NCBI RefSeq assembly: GCF_003610455.1
Contig: NZ_RAQK01000001.1
Span: 2,108,001 to 2,172,000, forward strand
DNA from: Sulfitobacter guttiformis
GTDB taxonomy: Bacteria; Pseudomonadota; Alphaproteobacteria; Rhodobacterales; Rhodobacteraceae
Reading direction: 5' to 3'
Length of the DNA: 64,000 nucleotides
Numbering within the stretch: position 1 is the stretch's first letter; every line of letters begins with the position of its first letter. Below, piece by piece: positions 1 through 9,034 of the stretch. The position numbers were made by a program, and so were the translations under genes. Under the pieces are notes generated by a model. It did no database searches. It had not been told where the DNA came from and saw nothing but the letters and a program-made list of their open reading frames with translations.

Positions 1-910
1 CGCTATTCTCGCGCATGACCGAGAGTTGGCAGGCACGGGTATCACAACTGTTTTCGATGCGATCCGGGTGGGTTCTATCGTGTCGGGCAGTAGCTCGCGT
101 TATGGGAAATATGCGCGGCGGATGGCGGACGAAATTTTGGCAGTGCGCGCGGCCGGTATGCTTCGGATCAGCCACCATATTCATTTGCGCGCCGAGATCT
201 GCTCGGAGACTCTGGCCGAGGAACTGGCAGAATTCACCCCCGAGGACCGCATTGGTATCGTGTCTATGATGGATCACACACCCGGCCAGCGACAATTTGC
301 GGATCTGTCCAAGTTTGAGACATATGTACGTGGAAAATACAGTTTTGGTGATCAGGAGTTTCGGGATTACGTCGATTTCCTGTATGGTCTTCAGGATAAA
401 TTCGGGACCCGCCATGAAGCTGCAACTGTGTCGGCGGCCACGCGGTTGGGCGCGGCACTTGCCAGTCATGATGACACTACGGCACGACAGGTTGCGGCCA
501 GTCATGCCTACGGTGTGACCCTTGCTGAATTTCCGACAACGGTCGCGGCTGCTGATGCCTGCCATGCACAGGGGATCGCCACAATCATGGGTGCGCCTAA
601 TCTCATTCGGGGGGGGTCCCACTCCGGTAATGTGGCGGCGGCTGATTTGGCCCGCGTTGACCGCCTTGATATTCTGTCATCGGATTATGTGCCTGCGGGG
701 CTGCTGATGGCTGCCGTTCAATTGGGTGATATCTGGGATGATCTGCCGCGCGGAATGGCGACGGTTACATCGCGTCCTGCCGCTGCCGTTGGGCTGAAAG
801 ATCGCGGATCGCTTTCCACGGGGAAGCGGGGGGATGTGATCAGGTTCTCGATTTTGGAGGACACGCCGATACTTCAAGAAACATGGAGCGCTGGTGCGCG
901 CGTTTTCTGA
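1..910 (+). CDS. phnM: PhnM-like alpha-D-ribose 1-methylphosphonate 5-triphosphate diphosphatase, 5' end cut by window
   Basis: The reading frame is open from base 2, before any start codon, so the gene begins upstream of the window and about 300 C-terminal residues are visible. PhnM belongs to the amidohydrolase superfamily; in the C-P lyase pathway it removes pyrophosphate from 5-triphosphoribosyl 1-methylphosphonate. The family signature GAPNLIRGGSHSGN is present, as are a metal-site HHIHLR segment and a late SSDY motif with the expected catalytic Asp. The other phn genes would be expected upstream. The gene converges on the next one with a 20-base gap and no clear terminator. A run of eight G lies at about 609-616 inside an Arg-Gly-Gly-Ser stretch and does not break the frame. 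Confidence 0.9.
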   Translation, partial: AILAHDRELAGTGITTVFDAIRVGSIVSGSSSRYGKYARRMADEILAVRAAGMLRISHHIHLRAEICSETLAEELAEFTPEDRIGIVSMMDHTPGQRQFADLSKFETYVRGKYSFGDQEFRDYVDFLYGLQDKFGTRHEAATVSAATRLGAALASHDDTTARQVAASHAYGVTLAEFPTTVAAADACHAQGIATIMGAPNLIRGGSHSGNVAAADLARVDRLDILSSDYVPAGLLMAAVQLGDIWDDLPRGMATVTSRPAAAVGLKDRGSLSTGKRGDVIRFSILEDTPILQETWSAGARVF

Positions 911-930
911 AGGGCGGGAGGTCACGTAGA

Positions 931-1803
931 TTAGGGGCGCGCCGGTTTTCCTCTGAATTCATGTGCGAGAAATCCGCAGATCACGATGATCGCGGCACCG
1001 GTAATTTCGCGAAGGGAAGGAGCCTCGGCAAAGATGAAATAGCCGACAGCCAGCGCAAACAATATCCTCACGTAGGGGAACGTCGCGAGTGCCGCAACTT
1101 CGCCAAAGCGGTAAGCCTCGACCGTAAACAACATTCCGAGCGTGCCAAGCGTGCCTGCAAGCGCCAGCAACAGCGCGTCGTGAAAATTGACGGTAGTCCA
1201 GCCCGCCACTGCACCGGGCAGGGTGCCGATGCTGGCCACCAAAGCGATCCAGAACATGATTGTCGACGTATGTTCTGTGCGCGCCAGAACACGATTTTGA
1301 AAAATTAAAATAGCTGCAGCAAAGGCAGAGCCGAGGCCGAATAATACGCCCGTCTCGACCGCAAACTCCTTAACGCCGCTGGCGATCAGAACACCGCCAA
1401 AGCCAAGCACGGCCGTGAAGGCGCGGCGCCCCCCGATCCGCTCGCCCAACACCAAGGGTGCGAGGGCGATGGTAAACAACGATGTTGTAAATGTAAGCGT
1501 GGACGCAAGGGCGAGGTCAAGAGACTGGAAACTCGCATAATAGAGCCACCAACACACCAGACTTGTCACACCGCGCAGCACCAGCCGGTGCCAGCGCGAA
1601 GAGCGGAAGCGGAAAGGATAGCGCACCATAATCCAGACTGAGACGATGACAAGCTGACTAAGGGCGCGAAAGAAAATGATCAGTGCAAATGGCACATCGG
1701 GGCTCAAAAACCGCAAGGCGGTTACATCCGCCGTAAACACCGCAGCGGCAGCAATCAGCAACGCCGCTCCATAGGGATTATTGATGGCAGTAAGGGGCGT
1801 CAT
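931..1803 (-). CDS. DMT superfamily (EamA) transporter
   Basis: This 290-residue, very hydrophobic protein has about ten predicted membrane segments in two repeated halves, the usual size and layout of EamA-type drug/metabolite transporters. A conserved GERIGGRRAFTAVLGFGGV stretch closes the first repeat. Most characterised members export amino acids or metabolites, but the substrate cannot be read here. It is the last gene of a six-gene minus-strand operon, and its start overlaps the stop of the M20 peptidase gene by four bases (ATGA). In this setting it may export a breakdown product or relieve build-up of an imported compound; that role is inference. Confidence 0.85.
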   Translation of the reverse strand: MTPLTAINNPYGAALLIAAAAVFTADVTALRFLSPDVPFALIIFFRALSQLVIVSVWIMVRYPFRFRSSRWHRLVLRGVTSLVCWWLYYASFQSLDLALASTLTFTTSLFTIALAPLVLGERIGGRRAFTAVLGFGGVLIASGVKEFAVETGVLFGLGSAFAAAILIFQNRVLARTEHTSTIMFWIALVASIGTLPGAVAGWTTVNFHDALLLALAGTLGTLGMLFTVEAYRFGEVAALATFPYVRILFALAVGYFIFAEAPSLREITGAAIIVICGFLAHEFRGKPARP

Positions 1804-3212
1804 TCGCGGCGGAATGGCGAGAACGAAACAGGGTCGATTAACGCAATTTCGCGCATGATCTGGACCCAGGCTGCTAACCCGTCTTTGATTGAGGACAGGC
1901 GGAAAAATTCGTTTGGAGCATGAAATTTTTCGTCCGAGAGTGAAAAGGAAAACATGACTGTATCCATTCCCAAAACGCGGTGTACAATTTCCGTGAGGGG
2001 CAGGGACGCGCCGATACGCACCTTGAGCGGGATCTGACCACTCGTTTTGTGCAATGCTGCGGTAGCGGCAGCCAGAAGCGGATGCTCCGGTGGCACGGCA
2101 TAGGCACCGCCCTGTCCGCGCTCGCCATAAATCTCAAGGGTGGCATAGTCTGGCAAATGCGCATGAAGATGCGCTACCACCGCCTCCTTGGCGCGTTGCG
2201 GAACCTGACCGGGCACTAGGCGCATGGTTATTTTCGCAAAAGCCTCGTTCGGGATCACCGTTTTAGAGCCCGCGCCGGTATAGCCGCCCCACATCCCGTT
2301 CACATCAAGGGTAGGACGCACCCAAAGCCTCTCCAGCGTGGAAAAGCCCGCCTCGCCGTGCGGGGAGGCATGGATGGCATCAAAGGTGTTTTTGTCATTG
2401 TCGGGGATCGCCGCGATCTCTGCGCGCTCCGCCGCCGTAGGCTCGGTCACGCCGTCATAGAAGCCTGCCGCCGCGATGTGGCCGTCCGCATCATGCAAGC
2501 TTGCGATCAGGCGTGACATGACGTGCAAGGGATTTGCGACAATGCCGCCATAGCGGCCTGAGTGAAGATCTTGCGTCGCTGTCTGGACCCGCATCTCAAA
2601 GCCGGTGTTGCCCCGTGATCCCACGTTAAGCGCCACCAGATCGGGCCGCCATCGCGCCCCGTCCGCAGACAGTACCGCGTCCGCTGCGAGCAAATCGCGG
2701 TGGGTTTCGAGAATGGAAGTGAGGGAGGGCGAGCCGGTTTCTTCTTCGCCCTCTATCAGCAGTTTGATGTTGACGGGCAGGCGCTCCTCTACGGCAATGA
2801 AAGCCGCAAGCGTGTCGAGCGCGATCATCATTGGTGCCTTGTCATCGGAAATGCCGCGACCGAACAGCCTGCCGTCAACTTCGGTGGCGTCAAACGGAGG
2901 CGTGTGCCATTTCTCTACAGGATCGGCGGGCTGAACATCATAGTGGGCATAGACAAGCACCGTGGGTTTTCCCGGTGCGTCCATCCGCTCGGCATAGAGT
3001 GCTGGTTGCCCGCTGCCATCAAGTGGTGTGAGGCGCTGTGACTTTTGAAACCCCATGGCGGTAATCCGCGCCTCGATAAACTGCCGGGCATCCTCCATCC
3101 CCTGCGCCATTGCAGGATCGGCACCTACCGAGGGGAATGAAACAAGCGTTTTCAGATCTTCGATCAGATGCGCTTCGCGGGAGAGGGCGTAAGTCAAAAC
3201 AGGGTCGGTCAT
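1800..3212 (-). CDS. M20 family metallopeptidase (dipeptidase-like)
   Basis: The 470-residue protein has the M20/M25/M40 di-zinc amidohydrolase layout: a catalytic domain split by a dimerisation (lid) domain around residues 200-340. Metal and catalytic residues are visible as H90 and D92 in AHYDVQ, D123 in GISDDK and the EGEEE cluster at 154-158, followed by a late H near residue 440 in DEKFHAPNE. There is no signal peptide, so it acts in the cytoplasm. Such enzymes cleave dipeptides, N-acyl or N-carbamoyl amino acids. Its place beside a creatininase-family enzyme and opposite an oligopeptide-type importer supports hydrolysis of an imported amide. The exact substrate is unknown. Confidence 0.9.
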   Translation of the reverse strand: MTDPVLTYALSREAHLIEDLKTLVSFPSVGADPAMAQGMEDARQFIEARITAMGFQKSQRLTPLDGSGQPALYAERMDAPGKPTVLVYAHYDVQPADPVEKWHTPPFDATEVDGRLFGRGISDDKAPMMIALDTLAAFIAVEERLPVNIKLLIEGEEETGSPSLTSILETHRDLLAADAVLSADGARWRPDLVALNVGSRGNTGFEMRVQTATQDLHSGRYGGIVANPLHVMSRLIASLHDADGHIAAAGFYDGVTEPTAAERAEIAAIPDNDKNTFDAIHASPHGEAGFSTLERLWVRPTLDVNGMWGGYTGAGSKTVIPNEAFAKITMRLVPGQVPQRAKEAVVAHLHAHLPDYATLEIYGERGQGGAYAVPPEHPLLAAATAALHKTSGQIPLKVRIGASLPLTEIVHRVLGMDTVMFSFSLSDEKFHAPNEFFRLSSIKDGLAAWVQIMREIALIDPVSFSPFRRE

Positions 3213-3223
3213 GGTTCTATCCT

Positions 3224-3967
3224 TCAGCTTATGCCGCCATCTACGCTGAGGATCTGTCCTGTGATCCAGCTTGCCTGCGCGGAGGTCAGGAAGGCGGCGG
3301 CGGCGGCAATATCTTCTGGCGTACCCAGCCGTCGGGTGTGAATGCGCTGTACCAGTTGCGTCTGCCCTTCAGGGCCGTAAGCATCCCACTGGCGCCGTGT
3401 TGCGGGATTGGACAGCACAAAGCCGGGCGCGATGGAATTAACGGTAATACCATGTTGGCCCAGCTCAAGGCTGAGCTGTTTTGTCAGGCCGACAAGGGCA
3501 TGTTTGGCGGCAGTGTAGGCATGTATCCCAGTCAAGCTGGGGCGCAGGCCGGCACCCGAACTTATTGTCACGATCCGTCCCCACCCTGCTGTTTTCATTG
3601 CGGGAACAAGCGATTGTGACAAGTAAAGGGTCGCGTCGACGTTGACCGCAAAAATACGGTGCCACGCTGCGGGGTCGACATCCTCCAATGCAGTGCCAAC
3701 CTGATTGCAAACCCCGCCTGCTGCATTCACCAGCATGAGCGGCGCACCGTAATCGGCAGTAATTCGGGCATGAAGATCATGCACTGCAACAGGGTCACAC
3801 AAATCACAACCGAGCGCCGGCAGGCCGCGTTCGGCGGCAGCATTCTCGAGCGCGTCACCCGCCAGATCAGTCAGCACAACGCGGGCGCCATCTGCCGCGA
3901 GGCGTGATGCAATTGCGGCACCGATACCACCGACCACGCCGGTCACAAGGGCGGTGCGCGCGGTCAT
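3224..3967 (-). CDS. SDR family oxidoreductase (FabG-like)
   Basis: A classical short-chain dehydrogenase of 247 residues. The N-terminal TGVVGGIG (9-16) is the nucleotide-binding glycine motif. NAAGG follows near 81, and the catalytic Ser136/137, Tyr151 and Lys155 are all present, with a SVDGG motif at the C-terminus. It should interconvert a hydroxyl and a ketone with NAD(P)H. It starts four bases inside the ketopantoate-reductase-like gene (ATGA) and is followed 11 bases later by the M20 peptidase. The substrate cannot be assigned from sequence, since FabG-type annotation of such genes is generic. Confidence 0.88.
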   Translation of the reverse strand: MTARTALVTGVVGGIGAAIASRLAADGARVVLTDLAGDALENAAAERGLPALGCDLCDPVAVHDLHARITADYGAPLMLVNAAGGVCNQVGTALEDVDPAAWHRIFAVNVDATLYLSQSLVPAMKTAGWGRIVTISSGAGLRPSLTGIHAYTAAKHALVGLTKQLSLELGQHGITVNSIAPGFVLSNPATRRQWDAYGPEGQTQLVQRIHTRRLGTPEDIAAAAAFLTSAQASWITGQILSVDGGIS

Positions 3968-4986
3968 GCCAGCACCTTGGTCAGCTCATGGAATGTCTCT
4001 TCCGACATGTCGCGGCGGCCTTCTTCGATATCGTGGATCAGCTCGACCAATTTGCGCAGCAGGGGCGTGTCAATGCCGTGGCTTGCCGCAATTTGTGCGA
4101 CTGTGCCGACCTGTGGATCAACCTCGGTTTTGCGTTTGCGCACGGCTAGATCACGGTAAATACCTGTATGGGTCTTGGCGGTTTTTGAATTGAAAAATGC
4201 AAGTTCGGACAGGCTTTTGCGCGCTGCATCGTCGCCCGCATCCGGCAGAAAGGAGCTTGGCTCGAACCCGTTAAAGGGCTTGGGCGAGACCCCTTCGGCG
4301 AGGGCAGTCTTCATTACCTCGCGGGCGAGACCCATAAGGGCAGGGCCACGCGCGGGATCTGCGAAATTTTCCGTCATGCTATCCATGCTCAAAGCGGTTG
4401 CAAACAGCATCGCGCCATAGCCAAGCTTCCCCCACAGATATGCCCAGATATCCTCTGTCAGCACAGCATCAGGCTCGAATATCTGCATCAGCTGATGCAG
4501 CTCGGTGGTGCGGGGACGGATCATACCGTCGATTTCACCGACGACTACGGCAGCGCGGTTGCCAAACAAGATCCGGCCCGGACCAACCCAATCCGCACCG
4601 TAGTTTACGAACGCGCCGATTGTACGATCGGCACCGATGTGTTGCGCAATCACCCGCTCGTTCAAACCGTTCTGCGCAGACAGGACATAACCGTCTTGCG
4701 CCAGATGGGGCTTCAGCTGGGCCAGCGCACCTTCGGTTGCATGAGCTTTGACGGCGAGGACAATCCGAGAATAAACACCGGTGAGCTGGTCTGGTGTGAC
4801 GCAGGGTACGATCTGCCGGAATTCCTCTACCGGACCTTCGATGCTCAGGCCGGTGGTAGCGCAGGCATTAACATGCTCCGGGACAATATCGACCATCAGA
4901 ACCGGTACGCCGGCCCGTGCCCAATAGGCCCCCAGAATTCCGCCAATGGCACCTGCGCCCCAAATCAGGATTGGATCTTCAGTCAT
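3964..4986 (-). CDS. Ketopantoate reductase (ApbA/PanE) family protein
   Basis: The start at 4986 (MTEDPILIWGAG) was chosen over an upstream in-frame start because it places the dinucleotide motif GAGAIGG at residues 8-14 and gives an eight-base overlap with the creatininase gene, typical of this operon. The protein has 340 residues with an N-terminal Rossmann domain, LAVKAH and AQNG motifs and an alpha-helical C-terminal domain containing WGKL, as in 2-dehydropantoate 2-reductases. No other pantothenate genes are near, and the operon is catabolic in character, so it probably reduces or oxidises a different 2-keto/2-hydroxy acid. That reassignment is inference. Confidence 0.85.
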   Translation of the reverse strand: MTEDPILIWGAGAIGGILGAYWARAGVPVLMVDIVPEHVNACATTGLSIEGPVEEFRQIVPCVTPDQLTGVYSRIVLAVKAHATEGALAQLKPHLAQDGYVLSAQNGLNERVIAQHIGADRTIGAFVNYGADWVGPGRILFGNRAAVVVGEIDGMIRPRTTELHQLMQIFEPDAVLTEDIWAYLWGKLGYGAMLFATALSMDSMTENFADPARGPALMGLAREVMKTALAEGVSPKPFNGFEPSSFLPDAGDDAARKSLSELAFFNSKTAKTHTGIYRDLAVRKRKTEVDPQVGTVAQIAASHGIDTPLLRKLVELIHDIEEGRRDMSEETFHELTKVLA

Positions 4987-5695
4987 TGCCAAACTCCGCC
5001 CATGGTCCTTCAAGTGCTGCACGGGTTTCGGCCACGCCAACCTCCCATATCGCTTGCATTTCGGTATCCGGCCGCTGCCATGGACCCCCGAATGAGCCAT
5101 CCTTGAGCAATACCCGCGTTTGAGCAGGTGGACAGGCCTTCATCATCGCCATATCGACCATCGGTTTTTCACCTTCCGGTGCGGGGGCATGGGCAAGACG
5201 CGTCCACGGAAAATTCTCCATCCAGTTGGCATGGGAACCAGTGGTATCAATCGACTGGATCTTTGCCCATGTCAGCGGCGCATTCCACCAATTATGAAAT
5301 TTGATCGAGACATCGCCGTATTCGGCCATCAATTCCTGTGCTAGCGCGCCCACCGGATTATTACCGCCGTGGCCGTTTACAATCAGAATCTGGGTGAATC
5401 CTGCCTGTCGCAACGATGCGATGATGTCACGCACGACAGCCATCAATGTCTCGACCCTCAATGAAATCGTTCCGGGAAAGTCCTTGAAATAGGGGGCAAG
5501 CCCGTAAGGCATGACCGGAAAAACAGGCACGTTAAGCGGCGACGCTGCCTCTGTCGCCACGCGCTCGGCCAAAATGAGATCGACGCAGACTGATAGCTGC
5601 GCGTGCTGCTCGGTCGAGCCTATGGGAAGGATGCAGCGCGGGTCACGCGCGGCCGCCGCCTCGATATCGCGCCAATTCATTTGTGCAACATTCAT
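4979..5695 (-). CDS. Creatininase-family amidohydrolase
   Basis: At 238 residues this has the usual size of the creatininase/ArfB family, metal-dependent cyclic amidohydrolases or deformylases. The PIGSTEQHAQLSVCVD segment supplies putative metal ligands E29, H31 and D39, and NGHGGN at 107-112 is the family hallmark. TGSHANWMEN (152-161) corresponds to the later His/Glu site. It has no signal peptide. Family members open creatinine, lactams or formamides, so the name does not fix the substrate. It overlaps the MarR gene by four bases and the ketopantoate-reductase-like gene by eight. An operon with an M20 peptidase suggests sequential opening and hydrolysis of a cyclic amide. Confidence 0.88.
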   Translation of the reverse strand: MNVAQMNWRDIEAAAARDPRCILPIGSTEQHAQLSVCVDLILAERVATEAASPLNVPVFPVMPYGLAPYFKDFPGTISLRVETLMAVVRDIIASLRQAGFTQILIVNGHGGNNPVGALAQELMAEYGDVSIKFHNWWNAPLTWAKIQSIDTTGSHANWMENFPWTRLAHAPAPEGEKPMVDMAMMKACPPAQTRVLLKDGSFGGPWQRPDTEMQAIWEVGVAETRAALEGPWAEFGND

Positions 5696-6270
5696 TGCGG
5701 CTCTCCTTTGTGTAATTCAGGTGTCGCAAACTGTGTTTGCGCAGGCAGCTCTCCCGCCCAATCCTGCGCGCCGAGCACGACTTTTGACATCAGTTCGAAC
5801 AGCATTTGCCGCTCGCCTTCGGATAGGGTGGTCAGCATACGTCTTTCCATTGCCTCGAAGGTCGGCCGCGTTTCGTTGAACAGTTTGCGGCCTTTGGCCG
5901 ACAGGCGCAGCGCCTGTTTGCGCCGCCCGCCGGGAGCCTTTTCACGCGCTTCAATCATGCCCATAAGCTCCAGGCGTTTGATCGCCCTGCTTAGTGTGTT
6001 TTTCGGAAATCCCGATGTTTCGGAAATGTCGCGCGCGCTGCCACCATCGGTCAGCGCCAGCGAATAGATCACGACATACTCGGGCCGCTTGAGCCCGTAG
6101 GTGTCCTGAATCCATGTGTAGAGCGGCGTATTATATAAAAGTGCCAGATAGTTGAGACGGAACGTAAACGGGCAGGGATTATCCCACAGCTTGGCCTCGA
6201 GCATGGCTGGCCTCTGCTCGGCATCGTGTATGCCAAAGTTTTGATCATGCGCTGTCTGAGGGCCTGCCAT
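5692..6270 (-). CDS. MarR family transcriptional regulator
   Basis: The start at 6270 was preferred because an AGGA motif lies six to nine bases upstream; the longer reading frame to 6330 would run into the divergent promoter. The protein is 192 residues. A winged helix-turn-helix (roughly 65-130) shows SGFPKNTLSRAIKRLELMGMI and a basic wing GGRRKQALRLS. It heads the operon for creatininase, ketopantoate-reductase-like, SDR, M20 and DMT genes, and is divergent from the oligopeptide-type ABC transporter. It probably controls both directions by binding the repeated element between them. The ligand is likely the imported compound or a product, which is inference. Confidence 0.88.
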   Translation of the reverse strand: MAGPQTAHDQNFGIHDAEQRPAMLEAKLWDNPCPFTFRLNYLALLYNTPLYTWIQDTYGLKRPEYVVIYSLALTDGGSARDISETSGFPKNTLSRAIKRLELMGMIEAREKAPGGRRKQALRLSAKGRKLFNETRPTFEAMERRMLTTLSEGERQMLFELMSKVVLGAQDWAGELPAQTQFATPELHKGEPQ

Positions 6271-6289
6271 ATTTATCCTAATCGTTATG

Positions 6290-6358
6290 AGTTCCAAAAT
6301 GAACTTGACTACATCATTATTCACGCACATCCTGATAAAGCAAGTTCCAAATGGGACA
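6290..6358. promoter_or_regulatory. Divergent promoter region with two AGTTCCAAA repeats, candidate MarR operators
   Basis: The 130 bases between the MarR gene and the ABC transporter gene contain two copies of the same element. AGTTCCAAAATGAACT is at 6290-6305 (perfect five-base arms AGTTC/GAACT) and AGTTCCAAATGGGACA is at 6343-6358 (imperfect arms). They are 53 bases apart, start to start, about five helical turns. Paired imperfect palindromes in a divergent region are the usual MarR arrangement. No strong -35/-10 pair was identified by eye. Confidence 0.45.
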
Positions 6359-6400
6359 CTAAAAGTAGAAAAAACAATCTACCAACTGGAAGGGATACTC

Positions 6401-7987
6401 ATGAAAAACCGGAATTTCCTTGCCCCGATGGCGTTCGCGCTGGGTCTGGCTGCGGCGGGTGCTGCATCTGCCCAGACGCTGACCATGGGCGTACGCGGCG
6501 GGCCTGAATCGATGGACCCGCATTTCTCTGCCCTCGGCTCCCATGCCGAAGCGGCCAAGCACATTTTTGATACCCTCGTCTGGTCTGGCACCGATTTGCA
6601 GATCGAGCCGGGACTGGCCACAAGCTGGACCGCGGTGGATGACGACACATGGGAGTTCAAGCTGCGCGAAGGCGTCAAGTTTCACGATGGATCGGATTTC
6701 GATGCGGAAGACGTCAAGTTTTCGATCGAGCGTATTCCGGTTGTGACCGGACCAACCACCACGGCGATCTATGTGCGCCGCGTGGCCAGTGTCGATATCA
6801 TCGACCCCTACACCGTCCACATCAACACGGACGGTCAGGCGGCAACGCTACCCAATGACTTCATACGCTTGTTCATCGTATCTTCCGAGGCAGCGGCCGA
6901 TTATTCCACGCCTGAAACAGCCGCCGAAGGCTTTAACTCCGGCGCGGCCACAACCGGCACCGGCCCCTATAAATATGTCAGCTGGGAGCCGAACGGCGAT
7001 CTGGTTCTTGAGCGGAACGACGATTACTGGCGCGGAATGGGCGCGTGGGAGAAAGTGATCCGTAAAGAGATCCCCAACGACAGCTCGCGACTTGCGGCGC
7101 TCAAAGCGGGTCAGGTTGATGTGATCAACTACGTCTCCTCCGTGGATTATCTGGCGCTCGAGCGTGACAACAGCATTGATGCCATCATCGGCGACAGTGT
7201 CTATGTCATGAACCTGCAACTCGACCAGCGTGTCGATACGCCGCTTGTGCGTGCAAAAGACGGCTCCAAATTGCCTGAGAATCCGTTCCGCGACCTCAAG
7301 GTGCGTCAGGCGATCGACTATGCAATTGACCGCGAAACAATGGTCGAAGTGGTCTTGGAAGGTCTTGGTAAGCCCGCCAACCAGATGATGCCGGCGGGTT
7401 TCTTTGGGTCCAGCGATAAAATTCCGATGCCGGAATATAACCCCACCAAAGCCAAGGAACTGCTGGCCGAAGCGGGCTATCCCGATGGTTTCGAGGTGGA
7501 TTTGTACTGTACCGGTGACCGTCTGCCGGGCGATGCTGCCATCTGCCAGGGTCTGGGTCAGATGCTGACACAGGCAGGGATCAAGGCAAATGTTAACGCC
7601 ATCTCCAAGACCGTCTATTTCCCCGCTCAGGCGCGGCTGGAATACTCCATGTTCATGAACGGTTGGGGCACCCTGACGGGTGAGGCTTCCTACACCGTAG
7701 GCAGTCTGGCTCACTCCAACGACCCGGAGGCGAAGCTGGGCGCATTCAACCGTATCGAATATAAAAACGAGGAGGTTGATGCCCTGATGCAGGCGGGTGC
7801 CACGATGATGGACCCCGACCAACGCCGCGCTGCTTATGAGGAAGCCATGGAGAAAGTAATGGCAGACAAAGCCTATATCTCGCTGGTGCAGTTGCAGACT
7901 GTCTGGGGTGCAAAGGCGGGAATGCTCGACTTCGAGACCCGCTTTGACGAAGATACGCTGGCGTTTTTCATGACGCCTGCCCAATAA
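6401..7987 (+). CDS. ABC transporter substrate-binding protein, family 5 (oligopeptide/nickel/opine type)
   Basis: The start at 6401 (MKNRNFLAPM) has a GGAAGGGA Shine-Dalgarno and opens directly into a Sec signal peptide ending ASAQ; a longer in-frame start at 6287 is unlikely. The mature protein of about 500 residues has the SBP_bac_5 pattern: RGGPESMDPHF near the N-terminus, then WEFKLREGVKFHDGSDFDAEDVKFSIER, then GTGPYKYVSWEPNGDLVLERNDDYW and RQAIDYAIDRE. It captures a peptide-like ligand in the periplasm for the permeases and ATPases downstream. The ligand cannot be assigned. A hairpin after the gene may raise its level relative to the permeases. Confidence 0.92.
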   Translation: MKNRNFLAPMAFALGLAAAGAASAQTLTMGVRGGPESMDPHFSALGSHAEAAKHIFDTLVWSGTDLQIEPGLATSWTAVDDDTWEFKLREGVKFHDGSDFDAEDVKFSIERIPVVTGPTTTAIYVRRVASVDIIDPYTVHINTDGQAATLPNDFIRLFIVSSEAAADYSTPETAAEGFNSGAATTGTGPYKYVSWEPNGDLVLERNDDYWRGMGAWEKVIRKEIPNDSSRLAALKAGQVDVINYVSSVDYLALERDNSIDAIIGDSVYVMNLQLDQRVDTPLVRAKDGSKLPENPFRDLKVRQAIDYAIDRETMVEVVLEGLGKPANQMMPAGFFGSSDKIPMPEYNPTKAKELLAEAGYPDGFEVDLYCTGDRLPGDAAICQGLGQMLTQAGIKANVNAISKTVYFPAQARLEYSMFMNGWGTLTGEASYTVGSLAHSNDPEAKLGAFNRIEYKNEEVDALMQAGATMMDPDQRRAAYEEAMEKVMADKAYISLVQLQTVWGAKAGMLDFETRFDEDTLAFFMTPAQ

Positions 7988-8006
7988 CTTTAATCTGAAA
8001 AAAACA

Positions 8007-8040
8007 GGTCGGGTGGCCCGCGCGCTGCCCGACCCTTTCT
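8007..8040 (+). terminator. Hairpin between binding-protein and permease genes (attenuator-like)
   Basis: GGTCGGG (8007-8013) pairs with CCCGACC (8028-8034) around a 14-base loop and is followed by CTTTCTTT. It lies between the substrate-binding protein gene and the first permease gene, a common place for a partial terminator or mRNA-stabilising stem that makes binding protein exceed permease. Confidence 0.5.
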
Positions 8041-8059
8041 TTACCCCAAAGGACATCTG

Positions 8060-9034
8060 ATGCTCGGTTTTGTTATCCAGCGCTTTTTACAGGCCTGTGG
8101 CGTGATGGCCGTGATGTCAGTCATCGTATTCTTTGGCGTGTACGCCATCGGGAACCCGATCGACATTGTGATCCCGCCCGACGCAACACAAGAAATTCGC
8201 GAGGAAGCAATCCGCAGGCTTGGCCTCGACCGACCGTTGTTCGAACAGTACTTTACCTTTGTCGGTAATCTGTTGCAGGGCGATCTGGGCCGCTCGTTTG
8301 TCTACAACATGCCCGTTCTGGAGCTGATCGGCGGGCGACTGCCTGCGACGCTAGAACTGGTGCTAATCTCTGTAATTTCCGCCACAGTGCTGGGTGTCAG
8401 CCTTGGCATTTATGCCGGCTACCGCCCTGACAGTTGGATATCAAAAACTATCATGGCGGTATCTGTGTTGGGCTTTTCTGTCCCGTCATTTTGGGTGGGC
8501 CTTATCCTCATCCTGTTCTTTGCGGTCAATCTGGGGTGGCTACCTGCTGGCGGGCGCGGTGAAACTGTGATGATCTGGGGTGTGGCGTGGTCTTTCCCGA
8601 CCCTCAACGGATTGTCGCACATTGCCCTCCCTGCTGTGAACCTTGCGCTGTTCAAACTGGCGATGATGATCCGTCTGGCGCGCGCAGGCACCCGCGAGAT
8701 TATGCTGACCGATACGATAAAATTCGCCCGCGCTGCGGGACTGTCGGAAGGGACGATCCTGCGACGTCACCTGCTCAAGCTGATCTCGATTCCGATCATT
8801 ACCGTCTTCGGGCTGGAGCTTGGATCGACGCTCGCTTTTGCTGTAGTGACCGAGACAATTTTTTCGTGGCCCGGCGTGGGCAAATTGATAATCGACAGCA
8901 TTGCCGTTCTGGACCGCCCCGTGATGGTTGCCTATCTCATACTGGTGGCTTTTTTGTTTGTGACCATTAACTTCGTGATCGATCTGGTGTTTGCCCTGAT
9001 TGATCCCCGCGTGCGAAAAGGAGCCTCAGCATGA
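8060..9034 (+). CDS. ABC transporter permease, DppB/OppB type
   Basis: This 324-residue inner-membrane protein has an N-terminal segment, a periplasmic stretch with GLDRPLFEQYFTFVGNLLQGDLG, and about six membrane helices. The EAA-type loop is seen as ARAGTREIMLTDTIKFARAAGLSE near residues 210-235. GDLGRSFVYNMPV is characteristic of the B-type permease of peptide importers. An AAAGGA motif precedes the start. The stop overlaps the next gene by four bases (ATGA). It forms the heterodimeric channel with the following permease. Confidence 0.92.
   Translation: MLGFVIQRFLQACGVMAVMSVIVFFGVYAIGNPIDIVIPPDATQEIREEAIRRLGLDRPLFEQYFTFVGNLLQGDLGRSFVYNMPVLELIGGRLPATLELVLISVISATVLGVSLGIYAGYRPDSWISKTIMAVSVLGFSVPSFWVGLILILFFAVNLGWLPAGGRGETVMIWGVAWSFPTLNGLSHIALPAVNLALFKLAMMIRLARAGTREIMLTDTIKFARAAGLSEGTILRRHLLKLISIPIITVFGLELGSTLAFAVVTETIFSWPGVGKLIIDSIAVLDRPVMVAYLILVAFLFVTINFVIDLVFALIDPRVRKGASA

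Noticed and set aside
609..616. Run of eight G in phnM as a frameshift
   Set aside because: The frame reads through with the expected conserved IRGGSHSGN motif, so no frameshift is present; a similar G8 run at about 56833-56840 also leaves the kinase frame intact.
3964..4986. Pantothenate biosynthesis gene panE
   Set aside because: Fold and motifs match ketopantoate reductase, but no panB or panC is near and the gene is buried in a catabolic operon; only the family name is kept.
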